64,000 nt of DNA, from NCBI GenBank assembly GCA_016647705.1, contig CM028334.1:11689546-11753545 (forward strand). The letters run 5' to 3'. Positions 43,522 to 54,154 of the stretch are shown in pieces (position 1 is the first letter of the stretch; each line of letters starts with the position of its first letter). This stretch comes from Eucommia ulmoides (lineage: Eukaryota > Streptophyta > Magnoliopsida > Garryales > Eucommiaceae). The translations under genes were made by a program, and so were the position numbers. The notes beneath the pieces were generated by a model. The model saw nothing but the letters and a program-made list of their open reading frames with translations, had not been told where the DNA came from and did not search any database.

Positions 43522-46047
43522 ATGTTGAGGTCCTCTTCTCACTCTTCTTTTTCCACTTCTGGCTCTACTACCGGCTCGGGATCCGGCTCCTCTAAACAGT
43601 CGTCCTCCAGCTCCCTTCAATTCAGGGTGGAGCGGCGTCCTGCACCGAGAGACGCCTCATCGAGCACTATGGCCAGGATTCACGAAACAAGCGGTGCTAT
43701 CCAGTCATGCCTGGAAGACCGTGCATTCGTGGTGAGCCGTGTCGACGAGAGCAGTGGGGCATCTACATCACTTGACGCTGGAGTCGGGGTCCCTCCCAAA
43801 ACCGTCACAGTGGTAGAGATCCATACTGGCGTCTCCATTCCCAGGTTACTTCGTGAAAACGAGGTGCATAACGCTGAGCCAGAAAAACTGTTCATAAAAG
43901 TCCCGCCCTCGAGTCTGGTATGGAACACCAAAACGACCATGACCAAAGAGTTCGTCCTCCACTGCCGGAGCGAATTTTTCATCCCAGAGGAGGTCACGAC
44001 CATTGTTCCCGGGCCCGACGATCGAGCCTGCATACCACCAGCTGGCTTCATGACAGTATATAAGAAACAGCTGGAGGCGGGTCTTCGTTTTCCTCTCCAC
44101 TGGTAGATCAAGGCCATCTGTGAGGAGTACTATTTGTGTCCGTCACAAATTGCTCCGAACGGTATAAGGGCCCTGGTGGTTTTGTATATCATCTTCCGGG
44201 CCGAGGGACTCGAGCCGAGCACTGAGCTCTTCAAGGCTCTATTCTTCCTCAAGCCACTCCCCCAGGGCGCTGGGTGGTGTTACATTTCGTCCAGGTCAAC
44301 TTTCTTGAAGGACCTGAACTCTTCCATTCACCGATGAAAGCCCCAGTTCTTCTATATCGGAGGGAGCGGTTGGCAATCTGGCCTGGAAGAAGAAGGAAGG
44401 TAACCCTTCCAGATGGAATGGGGAAAAGTTGGTAAGGCTGCGGTCCCTTAGGGGAAGTGTTTTGTTTTTCTTTTGGATTTACCATTGCTTGCACACTAAC
44501 ACCCTTATCTTCATAATCTTCTGTAGTTAAAGAGCCACCCAAAAAGAAAAAACTGGAGCCGAGCAGAGAGACAAGGTCTTGAGGACCGCCTTCAAGGACG
44601 TGAACACCCTGCTCGCCTCTCAACTCTTCACAGCCGTCTGGTTTTTACCGCCAGACATCTCAGTCATACCCGACTTCCTCCTTGACTCAGACAACGGTAA
44701 AGAATTTTATGATATGTCAATTCTTCATACTTGGTAATTTTACGTGTGTTACGCTCGATTCACGCAGATATTCTTGTATAGAACCCGATGCTGCCGGCCT
44801 GGACGGAAGAATTTCTAAAAATCTTGTTGAATATTGCAGCTATGGACAAAACGATGGCAGTCCAGAAACTTCTTGAAAAGAAAGCCAAGGAGGCTGTCGA
44901 GGCGGAAAAGGCGGCTGGTTCCGAACACGCTGGAGGATCGCAAGCCGTCCAAACCGCACGGCTTCCCGGGACGCCAGCCCAGAGTCGCTCGCCCGCCCTG
45001 CCGGGCGTCGGGATACACCCCAATCCAAATCGGGTTCCCGGCAATCTGTGCACACCTTGAGTGGTGACTCTTCTCCCCGCCATTCCGACAAAGGAAAGAG
45101 AAAGGCTCACAAGGGGAAGCATAAGTCCTCGAAGAGGGCGAGGTTTGTGCCCGGGGCCTCATCCGAGCTGACCGTTGATGGATCCTTTTTCGGGGTCCCG
45201 AACACCGGGCTGCCGGCTGATCGTGCGCTACTGAAGAGCCCTGAGGTGATGCCGAGCTATCTTCGTCGCATGACGCCTCCCAACAACAAGGAACTAATGG
45301 AGGGGGCGAGCACCGGCAACTTGATGCGCCAGGCTATCTGTGATCAAGTCTCGGTAAAACTCTTCCACAGTTTACTTTCCGTTTCACTTTTTTCCACTAA
45401 ATTTTTCTAAGTGTGATGAATTTACCGTCCTCACGTAGTGCATGCTTCGGATGTCGGTGGTTTTTGACCGGATCTCTGAGAGTGTATTGGAGGAGGCCAT
45501 GCTAAGGTCCGAGAAGAATGCTGCCGAGGCGAGGGTAAACCGCTTAACTGACGACCTCCAGCTCGCCGCCCAGGCCCACCATAGCCTACAAGCCAGGCAC
45601 GTCTTCGTTACCAAAGAACGGGACAACTTTGAAAGACAAAAGGTCGACCTAGAGAAAAGGGTGAAAGAGCTGGAAAAGAAGCTCAAGAGAGAAGAGCAGC
45701 AGAGAGGGAAGACCATCCGGCGAACAGAGCAGAAAGTAGTTGAGGATTACAAATCTAGCGAAGAATTCGAAAATCTAAAGTACGAACTTGCTGCCGAATT
45801 CATGGATGACGACCACAAGGCAACGATCCGTTTCCTTTAGAGCCATCATCCGGAGTTTGACTACTCGGGCGTTAGGATGAAATTTCCCCAACAAGGCGAG
45901 CTGGCAGTGGAGCGCGCTGCTAAGGGGGCTTCTGAGGGGCAAACTCACGAGGACGGTGCTGAAGAAGCTGGCGGTGAGGAGGCCGAGGGCAATAAATACA
46001 CCAATGTCGACGTTGTGGACGTTGAGGGCGTTTCTGGAGAAGAATAG
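43522..46047 (+). pseudogene. Transposase_28-like accessory gene of element B, antisense to pol, four exons
   Basis: Exons: 43522-44399, 44533-44696, 44840-45353 and 45439-46047, separated by GT-AG introns. Exon 1 has a Ser-rich start (MLRSSSHSSFSTSGSTTGSG) and then the family block: DDRACIPPAGFMTVYKKQLE, GLRFPLHW, APNGIRALVVLYIIFRAEG, FLKPLPQGAGWCYISSR. Exon 2 encodes KVLRTAFKDVNTLLASQL. Exon 3 begins AMDKTMAVQKLLEKKAKEAV and becomes basic (GKRKAHKGKHKSSKRARF). Exon 4 is a long coiled coil (RQKVDLEKRVKELEKKLKRE) with an acidic tail ending VDVEGVSGEE. In-frame stops at 44104 (after LHW), 44335 and 45838 and a frameshift near 45040 mark it as decayed. Function unknown; its retention in three elements here suggests a role for the element. 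Confidence 0.75.
44697..44839 (+). other. Phase-1 intron of the accessory gene, position shared with element A
   Basis: Donor AACG/GTAAAG, acceptor TATTGCAG/CTATGGAC. Splicing gives SDN-A-MDK. Element A has an intron at 34580-34675 giving TKN-E-MDK, the same codon and phase. Confidence 0.65.
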
Positions 46048-46638
46048 GTCCCCAGCCCGGCCTTTTTTGGAAGACTTAGAAAATTTTTGGATTTTGTTGA
46101 ACTCTTTTTTTTATATATATTTTGACTGTGTATACGGGCAAGAACCCTACCAATGTAAGCCCTCCTTTTTTGTCGAATATAACACAATATATTTTTTAAC
46201 GCTTGTTTTCAATTCCTTCTCACCTCCCCCCCCTTTTTCTAAGGGGTCAGCGATTTGTTTCGACCTTTTGCCCTAACTCGGACAAGTGGTCGTGAATCCA
46301 ACTCATGTGCTCAGAATAGGGTTGCAGACCTTTACAATTTTTCTATCCCACAATCTTGTACGTGTGTCAAGTCCTCACAGACCTTAGTTCAACACTTACC
46401 ACTTCAAATTTGTTGTGGAATCTTTTTGGCGAATGGTTGTCACGGTTGTGATCACCCTGCCCCCCAGCCTGTAGCGGTAGTAGTTTCACTGCTCATCCTA
46501 CTGGTTGACGTGACTCGTTGGGTCAATCCTCTAGGTATCTTAGCATGCCAGAAGATCAGTTAAGTAATAAATTGTATTTTTGGAGAAGCCACTATATTAA
46601 TATCAAAATACTTCAAACTTAGCATACAAATGAAATGA
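46048..46638. other. Spacer between accessory gene and pol in element B
   Basis: Convergent 3' ends of the antisense gene and of pol flank about 0.6 kb with no supported gene. It would hold both 3' untranslated regions. The 102-106-codon frames here lack domain character. Confidence 0.45.
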
Positions 46639-47935
46639 TTACAAAATGACCTCAGTCCTACAGTGGTATTGTTTGAGATGGTCGGCATTCCATAGGTGTC
46701 TCAGCGGAACACCTTCTTCAGTTTCGAGCTCATAGGTGCCCAGTCTTGCAACTCTTATCATGCAATAAGGTCCCTCCCAGCTGGGGGCCAACTTTCCCAC
46801 ATTTGGCTCCTTGGTCACTAAGGTGACCTTTTTGAGGACTAGGTCTCCGATGTCAAAATGTCACGGTCGTACCCTTCTATCATAATATCGAGTTGCCCGC
46901 TGTTGGTACGCCGCTTGGCGTACTCGAGCGTTCTCTCGTCGCTCTTCCAAAAGGTCCAAGTTAAAGGCCAGCATTGCGTCATTCGTCTGTTGGTCCTGCC
47001 CCTTAAGTGACGTTCGGAAGGTTGGCAATCCAATTTCCACAGGAATTACGGATTCGGATCCAAAAGTCATTACGAATAGTGTCTCTCCAGTTGGGATTCG
47101 GGAAGTGGTGTGGTATGCCCAGAGGACTGGGTAAAGATCCTCCACCCACCTCCCCTTTGCTTTGTCAAGCCTGGTCTTTAAACCGTGCAAAATTGTTCGA
47201 TTCGTGACCTCGACCTGTCCATTAGCTTGCGGATGACCAAGGGACGCAAAGTGTGTGCGGATACCCAAGCCGGAGCAAAAAGAAGCAAACAAATCGTTGT
47301 CAAACTGAATGTCGTTGTTGGAGACGATTACCCTTGGGATTCCGAATCGGCACACCATTGATTTCCAAACAAAGTTTCGGATTTTCTCTTTGGTGATGCG
47401 AGCCAAGGGTTCAGCCTCCACCCACTTAGTGAAGTAATTGATAGCGACAACGAGGAATTTCCTTTGACCGGTGGCCTAAGGAAAAAGGCCCAACAAGTCT
47501 ATTCCCCACTGAGCAAATGGCCATAGGCTTACCATGGGCACCATGGTCGTTGGCGGTAAATGAGGGTGGGGACCGAAACATTAGCACTTATCGCATTTTT
47601 TTTACGAACTCACTCGCGTCTTCCAGCATTTTTGGCCAAAAATACCCTTGGCGAAGGAGTTTGCCAGCTAGGGCCCTGCCCCCCAAATGGTTTCCACAGA
47701 TTCCCTCATAGATTTCTCTCATGACATAGTCGGCCTCTTCTTGACGTAGGCACCGAGAGTACGGTCCAGAGCAGGAACGTCGATAAAGGACCCCGTTCAG
47801 AATGCAATATTTGGCAGACCTGTATCGCATCCTCCTTGCTTCGTTGCGGTCGTCGGGTAGCGTCCCGTCTTCCAAATATCTCCAAATTAGGTCCATCCAA
47901 GTGGGATGGTCATTGAGTTCACAGATCGGAGCCAC
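46639..47935 (-). pseudogene. Integrase of element B
   Basis: The minus-strand frame 47935-47588 has the linker and zinc-binding region (YCILNGVLYRRSCSGPYSR, QGYFWPKMLEDASEFVKK). A frameshift in an A-run near 47590 precedes the core (47421-46861): FGIPRVIVSNNDIQFDNDLF, ASLGHPQANGQVEVTNRTIL, ATRYYDRRVRP. Reading then continues past a TGA near 46860 through FDIGDLVLKKVTLVTKEP and ARLGTYELETEEGV to a TAA at 46639. The second catalytic Asp is lost: SNNDIQFDN replaces the usual SDNGxQFDN, seen intact in element A. The Glu in NGQVEV remains. Confidence 0.88.
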
Positions 47936-48272
47936 CTAGTCAGAAACCGCCGTGCTTGGAACATCCAGATACTCAACTGGTACACTTCGCTTTAGGGTTA
48001 ACGCTATTGCCAAGGCCAAGTTCGCCAAGGCATCGGCGTGCCGGTTCTCCCGGCAGCTCGTCATGGGACCACGCAAAGACGTAATTTCGTTGGAGCAGTT
48101 GAATGAGTTCAGTCCTCTGTTTGGACGTGAGACTAGCACCAATCCTGACATTTCGTTCTTTGATGGCTGGATGTATGGAGATCTCCTCTAGTTCCTCGTG
48201 AGGTCGGGGACCGGCCTCCTCCTCTCTTGGATCATCGATGGGTAAAGGCACTGATCCCTGACTCAGAGCCAC
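47936..48272 (-). pseudogene. pol: Fused RT start and second-RNase-H end of element B (internal deletion)
   Basis: Minus-strand sequence opens like the RT start (EEISIHPAIKERNVRIGASL, VFAWSHDELP). Within one codon it jumps to the end of the second RNase H (RENRHADALANLALAIALTL), in a different frame. In element A these two points (about 17645 and 19405) are 1.76 kb apart. The junction is near 48044-48052, in CTGCCGGGAGAACC. RT catalytic core, RNase H and most of the second RNase H are gone. Confidence 0.88.
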
Positions 48273-48311
48273 GAGTTCGGAATCTCCGAGCCCTGACTCT
48301 GCCTTTGATTG

Positions 48312-49505
48312 CTATTTCTTCTTCTCCAACGCCCTCCGAGCACAAGCCCGGGAGGACTCTTGGTCACCCCTCACTACTCCAACACCTCCCTCAGTGGGGA
48401 ATTTCATCGATTGGTGGTATGGTGAGCAGACGACCTTAAGGGCAACCGCCGTGGGTCGACCCATGATTGCATTATAGGGTGACGGCCTGTCCACAATTAG
48501 AAATTTGGTCCAAACAGTGGAGGTCTGTGGATGGGCTCCGACGGTTACGGGAAGTGAGACCCACCCGGCAGCGTTCACAACATCCCCTCCAAAACCGACT
48601 AGAGGGGTCGTCGACGGTTTTACCGTGCTGGGGTCCACATTCATTTTCTCGAACGCCCATTTGAAGATAATATCAGCGGAACTACCACCATCCACCAGGA
48701 TCCGTCCCATTTTGTAGTGATGGATGAGAGCCACGATGACGAGGGCGTCGTCGTGAGGGACGTGTATATCCTTGAGGTCCGCCTTGCTGAATGAAATAAC
48801 GTTGTGTTCCGCAGCATCAACCGTTCTGACCTCGAAGACGTCTTCACTCGCTTTTTTCTTGGCTTTGTGCTCGTATCTCTTCTTGGAGGAGAGAGTCTCC
48901 CCCCCAAGGCCTAACCCGCCATGGATGACGTGAATCTCGCCATCAACCCTTTGTTCGTCATTGCCCTTGCTCCATTCTGACCAAGGAAGGGGATAACTTA
49001 TGTTCCTCCTTTTTCTACGACCCCTATGCTCGTCGCGGGGGTCGTGGTCTTCTGTTCTAGGAGCCCGGTCGTCCCTTCGAACATAGCGACCAAGGTATCC
49101 TCTGCTAATGAGGGCCTCGATTTCTTCCTGAAGCCGGAAACAATTCTTGGTGAAGTGTCCCCGGTCTTTGTGGAATTCACAGTATTTGTCCATTGACCTC
49201 CCCATTGGTTTTCCTCTGGGGGGTGGAAGAAGAGGGAAGAAATCCCTCCCCGCATTCTCAGCGAAAACGGTGGCCACCGAGACCGTGAGCAGCGTGAAGT
49301 TCTGTTGGCGGTTCCCCTGGGAATGATCTCCAATCCCTGGGCAATGGTCCCAGCCTTCCTTCTGCCTGCAGCCTTTTGGACCCATGACGTTTGTTCGGCC
49401 CTTCCTCAGTCTTCCCTTTCTTCTTTTGACCTCCTCCTCGATCCTTTCAGGTTGCTTCCCTTTCATCAACATTATGGAACCTCGCGCCCCTTTCCAGGGT
49501 AACAT
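48312..49505 (-). pseudogene. Gag C-terminus (zinc knuckle) and protease of element B
   Basis: A 397-codon open frame. Near residue 108 KYCEFHKDRGHFTKNCFRLQ is the modified zinc knuckle of this group. An acidic/basic linker follows (DPRDEHRGRRKRRNISYPL), then the retropepsin-like domain: FSKADLKDIHVPHDDALVIV, YKMGRILVDGGSSADIIFKW with an intact DGGSS active-site loop, VGFGGDVVNAAGWVSLPVTV and FLIVDRPSPYNAIMGRPT. It ends ACARRALEKKK. The frame joins the upstream gag through a frameshift near 49480. Of all coding parts of B this is the best preserved. Confidence 0.85.
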
Positions 49506-50765
49506 CCAGTGTAGGAGCTAGGTTAGAGCAGAGGTCATACATGAGACATCGGTGCTTCAGGCCGTCAATGAATGCGCTCATTGCGACCACATTGCTGAGC
49601 TCATCGCAACCGATGATCTCTTTATAAAATCTCTCTACATAATCCCCCAATGATTCGTCGGGCAACTGTGGAGTGCGAGAATGTGGGCCATGATTTTTGG
49701 TCTACGCCGCGATCGTCCAAACCGCGAAAGGAAGAGCAGCTCTAACTCATGAAAATTGGAGATGGAGGCTGGTGCCAAAATTCAGAACCATACCCCGGCG
49801 GCCCCCGTAAGGGTTAGGGGAAATGTCTTGCATCTCATTGCTATTGAGGCGGTGTGTAGGTCCATATAGGACCTAAAGATGGACAAGTGGTCCGCCGGAT
49901 CAGTGACCCTGTCATAGAGGATCATCTGGGGATGGGTATATCGTGCGGGTAAGGGTTCCTCAAGAATTTCATCAATGAAAGGAGATCTTACCTCCGAAGG
50001 AAGCCCGGCCGGGCCCCAAGTCCCCCGGATCTGTTGTAAGGCTGCCTCCACGTCAGCTAGGCGCCTCTCCACCACCACTTCGGCCCCTGGCTGGACTCGG
50101 GCCTGATTGAAAGCGGCACGAGGCGGCAGCTGTCGTGGCGGGGAATGTGAATCGACCTCCCAAAAGCGACAAGGGTGATGATCAGACCACACAGTATTGT
50201 TATGTGCGAAGGGAGACTTGGCTCAGTCACCTCTCCTTCGCCTTGGTGGAGGTGGTGACGGGGATCCCAAGACCTCAGGGGGTGCTAACTCAACCTCCCT
50301 CCGACCGACGTTGTGGGTCCGGGGCCTTGAGACATGCCCGTCAAAATGGATGATACGTTCTTCATCTTCGATCGCCCGTTCCTCCCGACTTGCAAATTGG
50401 ACCGCTGGAAGACCCATCGGAGGGGCCGGCGGCAAGCGAGCCAAGTCAATCTGGAAGAAGGTTTGGAACTTGCCGAGCTGCCGTTCCAAGAGATCGACGC
50501 GGGCTGACTCAGGTGCTTTGGAAGTCTGCCCAACAACCGGTCTTGGGGGCAGGACTGGACACACCTGAGCGGCGTGCTGATTGGTCAGTCCTCCCGGCCC
50601 GAACGGCTGGATGACGAGCAGGTGGTGACTCTCCTCAGGTGGTGCTTGGGGATCCGACTTGGGAACCCTTGACATACTCTGCACGGACATGGGAGGTGGA
50701 TTACTGCTGGTGGCAAGCGCTTGGTCAGCCTGGCGAATTTCCTTCCCAGACATTGTGATCATCAA
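49447..50765 (-). pseudogene. gag: gag N-terminal and capsid region of element B, frame-broken
   Basis: Minus-strand segments: 50765-50223 starts MMITMSGKEIRQADQALATS about 50 bases after the PBS and is Pro/Gln-rich. 50192-49782 includes RSPFIDEILEEPLPARYTHP, LYDRVTDPADHLSIFRSYMD and LTLTGAAGVWF, the capsid core. 49665-49447 holds SLGDYVERFYKEIIGCDELS and VVAMSAFIDGLKHRCLMYDL. These lie in different frames separated by stops, so no intact Gag is made. Confidence 0.85.
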
Positions 50766-50813
50766 GTCTTAACCTCGTGGGGAGCTGACGATCAGGGGAG
50801 GCTTTTAGTGCAT

Positions 50814-50833
50814 TCCCACAGACGGCGCCAAAC
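50814..50833 (-). other. Primer binding site of element B
   Basis: GTTTGGCGCCGTCTGTGGGA on the minus strand, directly after the 5' LTR. Same family as element A's site and typical of plant Tat elements. Confidence 0.85.
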
Positions 50834-51512
50834 TGTTGATGCCAAAAAATGGTGACAGGTCAACAGTATGGTCCGGGAGGATATCGAGGACACAAGACGG
50901 TTGATAGTGCTGCAATTGGTTGAATTCAGGGGTGGTGGCAATCTCCGAGCTGAGCCCCACTCTTCTATTCCGAACACCTGCACAAAGACCCACCGGGGTT
51001 GTGCCCGGTAAAGTCCCTCCGGTGTAAGAGTAAGTATCCGGGGGAGAAGGGTTGAAAATATAGTGAGTTCAGTAGTGGTCACGTATCTCTAGGCAGTGGG
51101 TGCCCCGGTATATTTATAGGCGCCAGTGCTTGATTAGTGCCATGAAATTAGGGAGCCGAGCTCAGGTTAATTAACCTAATCTGCTGGGCAGCCAATGAGC
51201 AGGCAAGTTAGCTCTCTAAACGTTTGGGTTGGCTTTTGAGCCCATATGTAGAGGCCCATGGGCCATAACCTCACAACGGTCTGGTGAACTCCCAAGTGTA
51301 GAACTAGCGAGCAGAGGGTGCCTCAGCTCGTCAGTTCGGCAAATCGGATTGCAGTTTGCCGATCCGTATTTCTTCACTGAGACGGCCCTCAGCTCGGCTA
51401 GGGGGGCGTCCCAGTTCTGCACTGAGGGGATTTCAGCTCTCAGCTCGGCCGTTCTTCTATCCTTGAGCGGATATTGATCACATAGTGTACCTGATGAGAT
51501 TCCCCTATATCA
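50834..51512 (-). repeat. 5' LTR of element B
   Basis: Window orientation TGTTGATGCCAAAAAATGG to CCCCTATATCA, 679 bp. The minus-strand TATA box (GCCTATAAATATACC) is at about 51107-51121, oriented toward gag. Confidence 0.93.
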
Positions 51513-51689
51513 GAAATTTACATTCAAAAACTGGAATTTATAGTACTGTTCTCCAATAACAGAAAATTGCTTCCAATTAAAAACCAAACAGACCCTTAGT
51601 AATTCCAAGTGCGAATTGATGGGAATCAAGTGCAATTTAGTACGGTTGATGGTTATCAAGTGCAATTCTCCTAAATTTTACAACTACTT
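51513..51689. other. Host DNA right of element B with a MITE-like end
   Basis: Near 51568-51598 the sequence CCAATTAAAAACCAAACAGACCCTTAG looks like an inverted MITE terminus (minus strand CTAAGGGTCTGTTTGG), but no partner end was found. Confidence 0.3.
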
Positions 51690-51845
51690 TAGGTATAGCG
51701 TTCCTCAATTGGCAATCTGTTTGTCAATTCGCTCATTTTTTCTTCAAATTGTTGCTGTGTCCTTTCCTCAATTTGATTGCCATCCATAACCATGGCGGAA
51801 ATACATATCATTTAACCAAGAGGCAAGAAAGAAGCCACCATTTTA
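51690..51845 (-). other. Exon-like segment with a strong start context, minus strand
   Basis: After an acceptor-like TCTGTTCAG the minus strand reaches GCCATGG at about 51795, an ideal plant start context. It then reads MVMDGNQIEERTQQQFEEKM and SELTNRLPIEERYT before a stop. The composition is protein-like and hydrophilic. It may be the first coding exon of the gene whose later parts lie at 38230-38960, beyond element B. Confidence 0.4.
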
Positions 51846-52092
51846 ACTGAACAGACTACGAAAACGATATTATATTCATCTGTATGAGAATCCCCATCTA
51901 AACAAGGAGTTTCAGAGACAAAATAGAGGAGACAATGCAAAATTAAAGCATAATCGGTGGTTAATCCAAAAGAAAAGTAGAATCATCGATGATGTCCGTA
52001 CACATTGACGTATGGCATCCGGATAGGGAGAAGGAAGGATAGAGAGAGAAGAGAAGGGCATCAAGGATCGACAATAAGATATAGACATACCT

Positions 52093-52182
52093 GGTTGCGT
52101 GCAATCGCGAATTCGTCGCCGGCGGAGGTGCGCAAAATGAGGAGGGAAAGAGGTGGTGCGACCCTGTACGTTGCTTATATAG
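52093..52182 (-). promoter_or_regulatory. Candidate host promoter and 5' untranslated exon, minus strand
   Basis: A minus-strand TATA box (GCTATATAAGC, about 52173-52183) is followed by GC-rich leader sequence including CGCACCTCCGCCGGCGACG. An exon end CAACCAG/GTATGTC near 52093 matches the plant donor consensus. GC content rises sharply here against AT-rich surroundings, as at real plant promoters. Confidence 0.45.
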
Positions 52183-52249
52183 CAGCCTTGTGCACAACAG
52201 TTTGTGCGCTCGAGTTTTAAATTTTATTTTATTTTTTATTTTTTTACTA

Positions 52250-53218
52250 TCCAAGACAATTTAACTGCAACAACTTACCTCCGAATAATTTTAAAGATAT
52301 ACTCCGTACACCAATCTGGTGTATTTAGGATTAAATTTAAAATTTAATTATTAAAATACTTTTCCGGAGAGTTGTTTAGTTGACAAGGAAATAGAGCATC
52401 TTCTCATGCCAAATGAACTAATTTATTTTTAATCCTATAAAAATCACATTAAATTAATTAAAAAAACTCAAATAAAATAAATAATTTAATTTTTCTTTCA
52501 TCTATTAAAATTTATATAAACTAATATTTTAACTATTGTTAGACCGGCATATCGTGCGGGTTTAAAAAAATAAATTAAATTTATATTTAGAGTATTTTTT
52601 TTTAATTTCATGTTTAACAATATTTTTTTAAAAATAATAAACAATACATTTAGAAAAATAAAATACAGAATTACTCATTTATTTTCACACCTAAAAATAA
52701 TAAGCAATGAGGAGTTAAATAAACTTAAGTATTAATTTCCAAGAGGATATATATATAATTTTTTAATATATGTTTGAATAACAATTTTATATATTAGTTT
52801 ATTTTTAGATTTTTTTAGTTTTATTTTTAAGGTTAGTTTTTAAGGTGTTTATGTGGTAAGTCTCTTATTTTATTATTAGTTTTAATAAAATTTTATAAGC
52901 AATTGCAACCTGTATTTTAGTCCCGCCCATTAAAAAAAATTGAAGACCTAATATACTCGTGCAGTTACATGTATCTAATTTGTGTATAAAATATTTGTTA
53001 GATGTAACAAATATTACACAAGTACATATAATATTGTTACATATAACTTGTTACTAATATTTAATATTACACAAATACATGTAATTAATATTATACAGAT
53101 ACGTATAATTAATAATATACAGACATGAGCACATGCCAAACTAATACGCAAGCAAAAATTAAAATATAAGAGATTAAATCAAAACTTATGTTTTGAACGG
53201 GTCTAATAATAGATTACA
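52250..53218. other. AT-rich sequence without a supported feature
   Basis: No reading frame, no paired repeat. Short TA-type runs and repeats of TACATGTAAT-like words near 52970-53110. A Helitron-like hairpin at 52544-52562 lacks the CTRR end and was not called. Confidence 0.4.
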
Positions 53219-53339
53219 TGTAACGACCCGATTTTCCAAGGCCGCCACTCGGTTTCTCCCTTTTTTTTTTACAGATAAATATTGGAAAAACACAAATCAC
53301 TCCACCGCCACGCTTCCCCTGCGCCACTATGATAAATAA

Positions 53340-53340
<1 letters not shown>

Positions 53341-53400
<60 letters not shown>

Positions 53401-53450
53401 TGTATGTATGTATGTATGTATGTATGTATGTGTGTGTGTGTGTGTGTATA
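53341..53450. repeat. Compound microsatellite (TA)n-(TATG)n-(TG)n
   Basis: Three phases in one tract, consistent with stepwise mutation of one repeat. Confidence 0.95.
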
Positions 53451-53580
53451 AACTAATTGTCAACTTACATTAATTTTAAAATTTACTAACACAAAATTCG
53501 ACTTTACCAATCCAACTTTTTCTCTAACACTACAAAAGCTTGAACAACTTATTACCACAACTGCCCCAACTACCTCTAAA

Positions 53581-53829
53581 TAGGGTTGATCATGGGCTGG
53601 GCTTGGTCGAGATCGGGCCGAGTTTTGGCTAGAGTATTACAAAATATATAAGACCCTAGTTCGACCCGGCCCTAAGATCAGGCTTTATTTTTATTCCCAA
53701 GCCCAGCCGTATGGAAATAATTAGGGCCCAAGCACGGCCCTCGGGCCGGCCCAACCCTATAATTTTTTTTTTTAATTTATAAATTGAAAAAAAAAAAAAA
53801 AAAAAAAAAAAAAAACAGACTCATTTCTA

Positions 53830-53894
<65 letters not shown>

Positions 53895-54154
53895 ATTTAT
53901 GCAATTGAAATTAAGAGATTTGAATGAATTTCTAATTTATATTTACATTATATATATATTAAAAAAAAAACTTGGGCCAGGCTCGAGTCGGCCCTAAAAA
54001 TTTTGGCTTAATCCAAGCCCAACCCTAGATTTAGTCGGGCCTCAAAGTTTGAACCCAAGTTTTGTCCGTGGGCTCAAAACTTAAGTCCAGGCCCTAAAAA
54101 AATAGGGCTTGGCTAGGTAGGCTTAGCGGGCCTCCAAACCCATGACCATCCCTA
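53581..54154. mobile_element. 574-bp hAT-type MITE with 8-bp target duplication
   Basis: Ends TAGGGTTGATCATGGG and, inverted, TAGGGATGGTCATGGG. Both sides carry the 8-bp duplication CCTCTAAA (53573-53580 and 54155-54162), the hAT size. The interior has subterminal GGGCTTGG / CGGGCC motifs, a poly-A tract (53788-53815) and about 28 TA repeats (53833-53888). No transposase. Confidence 0.9.

Larger units (their letters stand above)
39743..51512 (-). mobile_element. Element B: non-autonomous Tat-lineage gypsy retrotransposon
   Basis: On the minus strand: 5' LTR (51512-50834), PBS, gag, protease, a truncated pol lacking most of RT and RNase H, integrase (to 46639), then an antisense accessory gene (43522-46047 on the + strand), a 26-unit tandem array, polypurine tract and 3' LTR (40413-39743). 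Flanks are AAAAT and GAAAT, a 5-bp target duplication with one difference. A hand count over about 360 LTR bases gives roughly 25 differences, mainly transitions. It interrupts a region that looks like host-gene territory. Confidence 0.92.

Noticed and set aside
52544-52562. Helitron-like hairpin (ACCGGCA/TGCGGGT)
   Set aside because: No CTRR follows within the usual distance and one stem pair fails. It may be an eroded end but cannot be supported.
53269-53463. 64-codon His-Thr repeat frame
   Set aside because: Translation of the compound microsatellite on the minus strand.
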